Assembly (NCBI GenBank): GCA_947587115.1
Contig: CANPXY010000003.1
Span: 1 to 37,097 of the forward strand
Source of the DNA: an uncultured Bacilli bacterium
GTDB taxonomy: Bacteria > Bacillota_I > Bacilli_A > RF39 > UBA660
DNA: 37,097 nt
Direction: 5' to 3'
Made by a program: the position numbers and the translations under genes. A model generated the notes under the pieces. The model had not been told where the DNA came from. It ran no database searches and was given only the letters and a program-made list of their open reading frames with translations. Positions 29,937-37,097 of the stretch are shown here, piece after piece; the stretch's first letter is position 1; the number at the start of each line of letters is the position of its first letter.

Positions 29937-31418
29937 ATGAAAAAACTATTATGCATTGCCCTATTATTAATAGGATTATGTCTCACACTTACCGAAGAGG
30001 TACAAGCGGAGAGTTTCTACGAAGGAAATTTCATCAGCAATACTTGGATGATTCGCCAAAAAGGAAATCGCAAGATCTGGCAAACTGCTCGTTTCCTACA
30101 TCGTTCAAGTGACGGGATGTTTGCCTATTGCACCGAGCCCTTTTCAATTATTGAAAGTGGTCAATACTACACAGAGCAGATCAATCCCGAGAGCATCTCA
30201 GCTGAAACTTGGGAACGTGTAGCGCTTATTGCCTATTATGGTTATGGCTATACGAATCATAGTGACGAAAAATGGTATCCGATCACACAAATTATGATTT
30301 GGAAGGCCATCGACCCTACCAGTGACTTTTACTTTACAGATTCTTTAAATGGCAACCGAATCTATATTTATGAAGCTGAAATGCAGGAGATCGAACAGCT
30401 CGTTCAACGACATTATCAAAAACCAAGCTTCGATAATACGACCATCACCATGGTCCTAGGAAGCGAAAGAAGCATCACGGATCAAAAAAATGTTCTAAAT
30501 ACATTCTCCATCAATGGCCAAACACAAGATGTCATCATCGATGGAAACGAACTCAAAATCAAAGCCCAACAGTTAGGAAAACAAGAAATTTTGTTGACAA
30601 AGCAGGAAAACAATTATCAAGTACCGCCCATTTTCTACTACAATGCGACGAACCAAAACTTAATGACGGCTGGATCCATTCCCAATTTAACTTCAAAATT
30701 GACGATCAATACCATTGAGACCAACGTTCACTTTCAAAAGATCGACAAAGATACCAAAAGCAAAGAAAACAGTGGACAAGCGCATCTAGAAGGAGCCATC
30801 TATCAAATCTATAATGCCGCAATGGAGCCGCTTTTGACTATCACGATCGATGAATATATGGAAGCGTACATTAAAAACTTAGACTTTGGAACTTACTACC
30901 TGCAAGAGCTGGCACCTGGGACCGGCTACTTACTGGACCAGAACATTTATGAGTTTATCGTCAGTGAAAAAGAGACCGAAGTTGAACTCATTTTAGAAAA
31001 TGAAGTAATCAAGAAGAAAATTGAAATCTATAAAAAATATGGCAATCCTTCCAGCAGCACAATGTTGCCCGAAGCAGGAATCATCTTTGAATTCTATGAT
31101 GAAGAAGGAAACTTCGTCACATCGATTACAACCGACAGTACTGGCTATGGAAGTACGATCCTGCCCTATGGAAAATATAAAGTAAAACAAAAGAATACTA
31201 CGGAAGGCTACCAAAAAGTAGAAGATTTTGAAATCATCGTCGATGAGACAGAAGAAGACACTTTCACTTATCACTTGGATAATCTTGCCATCCCTGTTCC
31301 CAATACTAGGGAAGAACAAAAAGAATACACCGTATGGCTTCCCTTTGTCATGTTAGGAAGTTTAGGTTTATATGTGGAAAAAACACAGTATCATCATAAG
31401 TATCCTCTTACTGTGTAG
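29937..31418 (+). CDS. Thioester-domain surface adhesin with Cna-B/SpaA-like domains and VPNTR sorting signal
   Basis: Signal peptide; AYCTEPF (Cys) and YPITQIMIW (Gln, TQxA-like); FQKIDKDT...YYLQELAPGTGY; C-terminal VPNTR + hydrophobic segment. Confidence 0.85.
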   Translation: MKKLLCIALLLIGLCLTLTEEVQAESFYEGNFISNTWMIRQKGNRKIWQTARFLHRSSDGMFAYCTEPFSIIESGQYYTEQINPESISAETWERVALIAYYGYGYTNHSDEKWYPITQIMIWKAIDPTSDFYFTDSLNGNRIYIYEAEMQEIEQLVQRHYQKPSFDNTTITMVLGSERSITDQKNVLNTFSINGQTQDVIIDGNELKIKAQQLGKQEILLTKQENNYQVPPIFYYNATNQNLMTAGSIPNLTSKLTINTIETNVHFQKIDKDTKSKENSGQAHLEGAIYQIYNAAMEPLLTITIDEYMEAYIKNLDFGTYYLQELAPGTGYLLDQNIYEFIVSEKETEVELILENEVIKKKIEIYKKYGNPSSSTMLPEAGIIFEFYDEEGNFVTSITTDSTGYGSTILPYGKYKVKQKNTTEGYQKVEDFEIIVDETEEDTFTYHLDNLAIPVPNTREEQKEYTVWLPFVMLGSLGLYVEKTQYHHKYPLTV

Positions 31419-31911
31419 TTATCTTTTATTTTGTAACACCATCTATCAAAGTGTAACTAAAAAAGAAGCCATAAATCCACCAGTAAAAGAGGAACAGCAA
31501 GATTACTATGCATATTTAGAAATACCCAAGTTGAATCTAAAGCAAGAACTGTTCCCAAAAGAGGATACAAGAAACCAAGTAGATGAAAACGTCACCATTT
31601 TAGAGCCTTCCGAACTCCCCGATCAAGAGCACTCGATTTTAATTTTAGCAGCCCATTCGGGAACGGGAGCACATGCCTATTTTAACCAATTAGATCAACT
31701 CGATATCGATGATCGAATCATCGTTACTTATAAGCAAAAAGCCTATCAATATCAAATTACCAAGATATATGAAGAACGGAAAACAGGAACGATCCATATT
31801 CCCAAAGAAGAAAATCAAAACCAAATTATACTCACCACTTGCAGTCCAATAAACAACAATAAACAACTCATCATCAATGGGATTTTAATTCAAAAAGACA
31901 AGAGCATTTAA
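31372..31911 (+). CDS. Sortase
   Basis: N-terminal TM, LEIPKLNLKQELF, AAHSGTGAHAYFNQLDQL, ILTTCSP. Confidence 0.9.
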   Translation: MWKKHSIIISILLLCSYLLFCNTIYQSVTKKEAINPPVKEEQQDYYAYLEIPKLNLKQELFPKEDTRNQVDENVTILEPSELPDQEHSILILAAHSGTGAHAYFNQLDQLDIDDRIIVTYKQKAYQYQITKIYEERKTGTIHIPKEENQNQIILTTCSPINNNKQLIINGILIQKDKSI

Positions 31912-31926
31912 ATGTTCTTGTCTTTC
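31897..31926 (+). terminator. Intrinsic terminator after sortase gene
   Basis: GACAAGA-GCATTTAAATG-TTCTTGTCTTTCT. Confidence 0.6.
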
Positions 31927-31942
31927 TATAAATTTTGATAGC

Positions 31943-31965
31943 AAAAAAGCCTTAATAGGCTTTTT
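31943..31965 (-). terminator. Intrinsic terminator after clpB
   Basis: AAAAAGCCTATTAAGGCTTTTTT on minus strand. Confidence 0.7.
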
Positions 31966-34069
31966 AATTGTTTATAAATAATTGTTCTCCCTTTAGATCC
32001 ACTTTGACCGTAGTGCCATATTGAATATGATCCATCAATAATTCTTTAGCCAACATACTTTCAATAGTTTTGCTGACAAAGCGTTTTAATGGTCGTGCAC
32101 CATAGTTCACATCATATCCGTTCTCTAAGATATAAGAACGTGCTTCTTTGGTAAGTTCAATATGAATGTCCTGATCAGCAAGACGACGTTCGATATCATG
32201 AATCAATTTATCTAAGATCTCGTTCATAACTTCTTTACTCAACGGATTAAAGAAGATAATTTCATCAATTCGGTTGATAAATTCTGGACGGAAAGTCATC
32301 TGTAATTCTTTCATAACCAAGTCCTTTTTTCCCTCTAAGATGTGTTCACTACCCAAGTTGGAAGTCATGATGATGATCGTATTCTTAAAGTCTACTGTGC
32401 GACCATTAGAATCGGTTATTCTACCATCATCAAGAATCTGTAACAACAAGTTTAACACTTCTGGATGCGCTTTTTCAATTTCGTCGAACAAGACAATACT
32501 GTACGGATTACGACGAACTGCTTCTGTAAGCTGTCCTCCCTCTTCATAACCTACATATCCTGGAGGAGATCCGATCAGGCGTGAGACACTAAATTTTTCC
32601 ATGTACTCACTCATATCGATTCGAACCATGTGTTTTTCATCGTCGAACAATTCATAAGCTAAACTGCGTGCGACTTCGGTTTTACCAACACCAGTAGGAC
32701 CCAAGAAGATAAAAGAACCAATAGGTCGATTCGGATCTTTGATACCACTACGAGATTTCATAATAGCATCGCTCACTAAGTGAAGTGCTTCCTTTTGGCC
32801 CATGACTCGTTTTGCCAAATTGTCTTCCAAATGCAAAAGCTTTTCACGTTCTCCACTCATCAATTTGCTAAGTGGAATATTCGTCCATTTCGAAATAATT
32901 TCCGCAATGGATTCTTCAGTAACTGCGTCACTCAATATTTTATTTTCGTCAATTTTCTTTAATTCCTCAAGTTCCTTTTCAAGTTTTGGAATATCTCCGT
33001 GACGAAGTTTGGCTGCTTTTTCCAAGTCGTAAACATTCTCTGCTTGCTCCAAATCAAAGCGAGCTCTTTCAATCTCTTGTTTCTTGTTCTTAATTTGATC
33101 ATTGACGGTCTTCTCTTTTTCCCAAGCAACCTTCAACGCTTTTTCTTGCTCTTTTAAACGCTCTAATTCCTCGTCGATCTCTTCCCTACGTTTCTTCGAT
33201 AATTGATCTGTTTCCTTTTTAATTGCCTGACGCTCGATCTCAAGTTGCATGATCTCTCTTGTAAGGGTATCAAGTTCATTTGGAACAGAATCCATCTGTA
33301 CTCGAATCGTTGCGCATGCTTCATCGACCAAGTCGATGGCTTTATCTGGCAAGAAACGATCGGTAATATAGCGATTGGACAAAGTAGCAGCCGCAATCAA
33401 CGCCTTATCGTGAATTGTTACACCATGATGAATCTCAAAACGTTCCTTTAGACCACGCAAAATCGTAATCGTATCCATGACCGTAGGTTCACTAACTTTA
33501 ATTTTTTGAAAGCGTCGCTCTAAGGCTCCATCTTTCTCAATATACTTACGATATTCGTTGAGAGTCGTTGCTCCAATAACATGAATTTCACCACGTGCCA
33601 ACATTGGCTTCAAAATGTTAGAGGTATCCATTGCACCCTCCATGTTGCCAGAGCCTACAATCGTATGAATTTCATCGATAAACATGATGATTTCGCCTTC
33701 GCTTTTCTTGATTTCGCTCAATACATTTTTAAGACGCTCTTCAAATTCACCACGATATTTAGCACCAGCAATCAAACTGGCCATATCCAATTCCCAGATG
33801 ACTTTATCTTTTAGACTGCTAGGAACATCCCCTTTGACAATACGAAGAGCCAATCCTTCCACGATCGCCGTTTTTCCAACACCTGGTTCTCCGATTAAAA
33901 CGGGGTTGTTCTTCGTCTTACGTGATAAGATACGCGTAATACTTCGAATCTCTTCATCACGGCCGATGACTGGGTCAATTTTACCGTTTTTCACAGCTTC
34001 ATTGATATTTCGACCATACTTTTCTAATACGTTTTCTTCTTGATTGTTTTCTTGATACATAATATTCAC
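31964..34069 (-). CDS. clpB: ClpB-type disaggregase lacking the Clp_N domain
   Basis: Two AAA+ modules ([16 protein letters not shown]) and ClpB-length coiled-coil M domain; starts about 15 aa before VIGRDEEI. Confidence 0.88.
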   Translation of the reverse strand: MNIMYQENNQEENVLEKYGRNINEAVKNGKIDPVIGRDEEIRSITRILSRKTKNNPVLIGEPGVGKTAIVEGLALRIVKGDVPSSLKDKVIWELDMASLIAGAKYRGEFEERLKNVLSEIKKSEGEIIMFIDEIHTIVGSGNMEGAMDTSNILKPMLARGEIHVIGATTLNEYRKYIEKDGALERRFQKIKVSEPTVMDTITILRGLKERFEIHHGVTIHDKALIAAATLSNRYITDRFLPDKAIDLVDEACATIRVQMDSVPNELDTLTREIMQLEIERQAIKKETDQLSKKRREEIDEELERLKEQEKALKVAWEKEKTVNDQIKNKKQEIERARFDLEQAENVYDLEKAAKLRHGDIPKLEKELEELKKIDENKILSDAVTEESIAEIISKWTNIPLSKLMSGEREKLLHLEDNLAKRVMGQKEALHLVSDAIMKSRSGIKDPNRPIGSFIFLGPTGVGKTEVARSLAYELFDDEKHMVRIDMSEYMEKFSVSRLIGSPPGYVGYEEGGQLTEAVRRNPYSIVLFDEIEKAHPEVLNLLLQILDDGRITDSNGRTVDFKNTIIIMTSNLGSEHILEGKKDLVMKELQMTFRPEFINRIDEIIFFNPLSKEVMNEILDKLIHDIERRLADQDIHIELTKEARSYILENGYDVNYGARPLKRFVSKTIESMLAKELLMDHIQYGTTVKVDLKGEQLFINN

Positions 34070-34086
34070 CTCTTTATTCGAATTCT

Positions 34087-34127
34087 ATTATACTCAATTT
34101 TTAGCACTTGTCAATATAGAGTGCTAA
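34087..34127 (-). promoter_or_regulatory. CIRCE (HrcA operator) with overlapping promoter
   Basis: TTAGCACTT-N9-GAGTGCTAA at 34101-34127 (one mismatch); TTGACA-16-TATAAT overlapping it. Confidence 0.93.
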
Positions 34128-34135
34128 AAACAGAC

Positions 34136-34164
34136 AAAAAAAGACAGTATCTTAAGATACTGCC
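34136..34164 (-). terminator. Intrinsic terminator after S41 peptidase gene
   Basis: GGCAGTATCTTAAGATACTGTCTTTTTTT on minus strand. Confidence 0.75.
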
Positions 34165-35465
34165 TACTTATTCGCTAATATTTCGATTGCTTTTTGTAAT
34201 TGATTATCCATCTCATCCGTAGGATTTTCGTAATAGGCATCATCAAGTTCTACTTCCACGGTCGGCTTTACACCGACACCATCGATCCAGTTTCCCTTTG
34301 GAGTCAGCCATTTCTGGGTCGTATATTTGATAGTCGCACCGCTTTTAAGTTCAAATGCTTTTTGAACAGTGCCCTTTCCATAAGAAGTGATACCGATAAT
34401 TTCGGAACCTTTGATCTCGTTTAATGCTGAAGCTAATATTTCAGAAGCAGAAGCACTGGCATGATTGATCAAGACAGCGATCTCATAATCGCGTTGCTCC
34501 TTGGTCCAATCATAAGTTGGCTCTTTAATTCCTTTCGTCTCGATCTGATATAAGATATCACCTTTTTTAAGAATCATCGCCAACATTTCAGATACTTGCG
34601 TCAAATGTCCACCTGGATTATCACGCACATCGATGATCAATCGGTCAATAGACTCTTTCTCTAACTTTTCTAGTTCAGTTTTAAACTGTTTGGAAGTATT
34701 AGAGGCAAAGATATCAATATCTAAATAACCAATTTTTTGATTGTTTCTCTCAAAAACTTTGGAAGTAACAGAAGTAAGTTCTACTTTATCACGTACGACG
34801 ACAAAATCCAAAGTCTCTTCACCTCTAGTTACGGTGATCTTTACCGTCGTGCCTTTGGTACCCTTGATCAAAGCTGAGATATCACTCAAGGCTTTCCCTT
34901 GGATATCCGTTCCATCTACCTGTTGAATTATATCGCCTACTTGTATCCCCGCCTTGCCTGCTGGAGAACCGTCAAATAGATAACTGATTTTTACAGTATC
35001 ATTTAAAAGTGTCATCTCCGCACCAATGCCGACATAACTACCCTCAACCTGCTCATTGAACGCTTCGCTTTCAGCAGCATCCATATAGGTAGAATGTGAA
35101 TCATTCAAATATTCAATCATTCCTTTGATTCCGGCATTCAACAGTTCATCCTGATCTAGTTCAAGATAATAATTATCCAAAATATTGTGGTAAGTATCTA
35201 CAAATTCTTCAAGATCATCTGAAATCATCTCTAATCCCGTAGAACTTTTTTGTTTTTCCCTAGAATAAGTCACCGCACTTCCGATAAGGGCTCCAAATAA
35301 AATAGCAATAATCATGATGATAATGACCTCTAAGGTATTAAAGCCCGAACGCTTTTCAACGACGATTTCTCTTACATCATCAGGAACTTCCTCAACTTTT
35401 GAAGATGTTTTTTGACGTTTGGGTTTTACAGTTGTTTTTTTCGTGTTTTCCCCTTGATCTTTCAT
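34164..35465 (-). CDS. S41 family C-terminal processing peptidase (CtpA-like) with PDZ domain
   Basis: DSHSTYMDAAESEAFNEQVEGSYVGIGAEM, GSPAGKAGIQVGDIIQQVDG, DVRDNPGGHL, ASASASEILASALNE, YGKGTVQ. Confidence 0.93.
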   Translation of the reverse strand: MKDQGENTKKTTVKPKRQKTSSKVEEVPDDVREIVVEKRSGFNTLEVIIIMIIAILFGALIGSAVTYSREKQKSSTGLEMISDDLEEFVDTYHNILDNYYLELDQDELLNAGIKGMIEYLNDSHSTYMDAAESEAFNEQVEGSYVGIGAEMTLLNDTVKISYLFDGSPAGKAGIQVGDIIQQVDGTDIQGKALSDISALIKGTKGTTVKITVTRGEETLDFVVVRDKVELTSVTSKVFERNNQKIGYLDIDIFASNTSKQFKTELEKLEKESIDRLIIDVRDNPGGHLTQVSEMLAMILKKGDILYQIETKGIKEPTYDWTKEQRDYEIAVLINHASASASEILASALNEIKGSEIIGITSYGKGTVQKAFELKSGATIKYTTQKWLTPKGNWIDGVGVKPTVEVELDDAYYENPTDEMDNQLQKAIEILANK

Positions 35466-35553
35466 TCTTCCACCTCGATTGTACTACATTATAATCATAT
35501 CATAAACCATCTTAAATTAGAAGAATAAAGTAACATTCTCGTCAAAATGACAT

Positions 35554-35578
35554 GAAAAAAAGTGTCCAAAGACACTCT
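35554..35578 (-). terminator. Intrinsic terminator downstream of tRNA-Asn
   Basis: AGTGTC tttg GACACT TTTTTTC on minus strand. Confidence 0.65.
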
Positions 35579-35588
35579 TATGTTCAGA

Positions 35589-35665
35589 TGGCGCCTCAAC
35601 TAGGACTTGAACCTAGGACCCCTTGATTAACAGTCAAGTGCTCTAACCAACTGAGCTATTAAGGC
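35589..35665 (-). tRNA. tRNA-Asn (anticodon GTT), CCA encoded
   Basis: GCCTTAATAGCTCAGTTGGTTAGAGCACTTGACTGTTAATCAAGGGGTCCTAGGTTCAAGTCCTAGTTGAGGCGCCA folds as cloverleaf; GTT in CTGTTAA loop. Confidence 0.95.
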
Positions 35666-35690
35666 ATATCTCTAAAAAGAGATATTAGTA

Positions 35691-36248
35691 TTATTTCCCA
35701 AATCCATTGAAATATTCAGAAATGGCTGCTTTTCCTTCATAAACTTCAGCAACGGCCTTATTTGAAAATTTCAAGAGCGCTGCATCATGGAAACGCAAAT
35801 CCGCAGGCTTTTGAACCCACAAGTTACTTCCTTCATCTGTCACATACATTTGGTTGAGCGGATTGGCAAGGTCGACTCTATAATATTCTAAAGCTCCACT
35901 TTTAAGTTTATAAGAGTTTAACAACGTTGTATATAGTCCGGCATCGGTCTTTGTACTATCATAAAACAATACCAAATACTCTGTGGCATTTTGATGAAAA
36001 CTTTCGCCAACTAAAATCTCTTCATATTGAATTTCAGTTTCATTCTCTTCACTAGAATTACCACCAAATTTAATCTTGCCAGTTACAATCGCTGTAAATA
36101 AATATACAACTGCCAACACTACCAAAACAATAATAGCAATCTTGATAACACTACTCATTTCAGGATTGTATACAGCATCAATCTTTTGCTTGTTTTTAGG
36201 AATCGTTGTCTTCCGTTTGGTCTCTTTCTTTTTCATAGTATTCACCAC
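35691..36248 (-). CDS. Hypothetical membrane-anchored protein, possibly thioredoxin-fold without CxxC
   Basis: TM SVIKIAIIVLVVLAVVYLFTAIV; extracytoplasmic EYLVLFYDSTKTDAGLYTTLL...YYRVDLANPLNQ. Confidence 0.55.
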   Translation of the reverse strand: MVNTMKKKETKRKTTIPKNKQKIDAVYNPEMSSVIKIAIIVLVVLAVVYLFTAIVTGKIKFGGNSSEENETEIQYEEILVGESFHQNATEYLVLFYDSTKTDAGLYTTLLNSYKLKSGALEYYRVDLANPLNQMYVTDEGSNLWVQKPADLRFHDAALLKFSNKAVAEVYEGKAAISEYFNGFGK

Positions 36249-36280
36249 CTAATCAAAATTATAACATACCAAAGAAAAAA

Positions 36281-36307
36281 AATAAACACGTTTTAAACGT
36301 GCTTATT
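36281..36307 (-). terminator. Intrinsic terminator
   Basis: AATAAGCACGTTTAAAACGTGTTTATTTTTTTT on minus strand. Confidence 0.6.
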
Positions 36308-37031
36308 TCATCGTTGGAATGACACTGATCGATTGGGCAATTTCGATTAATTCGATCTGATCCATTACATCACTTACCAAGTAATATTCAATCCCATTCG
36401 AAGTCCAAGTCAACGAATTATCAGTAATTGCCCCAATGGTATCGATAAACATATAAGGTTCTCCATAAGTCGGAATCACAGTAAACTCATCTTCTTTCCC
36501 TGCCGTCTCTTCTACTAACAAGAACGGCTTTTCGCCATCAAAAGATAAGATCACTCGTTCCCCATTCGTCTTCTCTACTCGATTTTGATCCGTTAACTTT
36601 GTTCCCGTCGGTATATAAAGTGGGTAGATAATATCTTCGATACTTCCCGTCTCGATCACGTCTTCCACAATAACCGAAGATTTCATGATTTCATCTAACA
36701 CAAAATGTTGGTCATCAAAATTCGGTTTCATGTCAATACTAGTAAATATCATCTTCATCTGTGGAACATCATTGTCACTCAATACTTCTACGGTCTTAAA
36801 ATTCAAATTTTTATCCAATGTAATTGTCTGCTTTACCAATTTTCGATTATTTGGATAATTCACACTCGTCGTAAAAGTATAGCTCTTTCCATCATCTTTA
36901 AACGTTTTGTTATTATCATTTTTTATATCATTTAAAAGTGACTGCAAAAGATAAATTTGTGAATTGTTGTATGGCCAATCGCTTTGAAACTTGAAGCTCT
37001 TGTTCAAAGAAGGTGTAAGTACTATAACTCA
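36303..37031 (-). CDS. LolA/GerS-like lipoprotein-type hypothetical, 5' end missing or disrupted
   Basis: ORF opens mid-domain: VIVLTPSLNKSFKFQSDWPYNNSQIYLLQSL continues upstream of the TTG at 37007 to an in-frame TGA; no signal peptide visible. Confidence 0.5.
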
Positions 37032-37097
37032 CCAAAGTTTTAAACTTTCTATCCTTATTTATATATAGTACCTTATTTTTTAATTATTTTTATTATC

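Noticed and set aside
33163-34043. Antisense and alternate-frame ORFs within clpB
   Set aside because: Shadow ORFs of a conserved AAA+ coding sequence.

Overview
The window looks like chromosomal sequence from a low-GC Gram-positive bacterium (Bacillota-like). It opens inside the 5' end of a 16S rRNA gene on the minus strand and closes at the right edge inside a gene that appears 5'-truncated. Most genes are housekeeping or cell-envelope: DUF402 protein, FemAB-like transferase, ABC-F ATPase, MurJ/SpoVB-like flippase, T-box-controlled leuS, GH31 glycosidase, VanY-like peptidase, patatin, TIGR01212-type radical SAM, CapA, CorA, CDP-alcohol phosphatidyltransferase, DUF421, fhs, ArsR plus metal P-type ATPase, thioester-domain adhesin plus sortase, ClpB without N-domain under CIRCE, CtpA-like protease and tRNA-Asn. 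The one clearly accessory-looking stretch is about 6.96-9.17 kb. It is bounded by two near-identical terminator sequences and carries an orphan ORF, a frameshifted gene remnant and a histidine phosphatase. The phosphatase promoter has an 11-G homopolymer exactly in the -35/-10 spacer (TTGACA-GCAA-G11-T-TATTAT), a candidate phase-variable promoter and the observation I would check first. Other items: three tandem rRNA promoters each followed by a hairpin, a possible leader peptide before the ABC-F gene, a Cse60-like small gene absent from the ORF track, a sortase lacking the usual C-terminal catalytic Arg, and a candidate small RNA upstream of capA. All calls are from reading the sequence; no searches were run.
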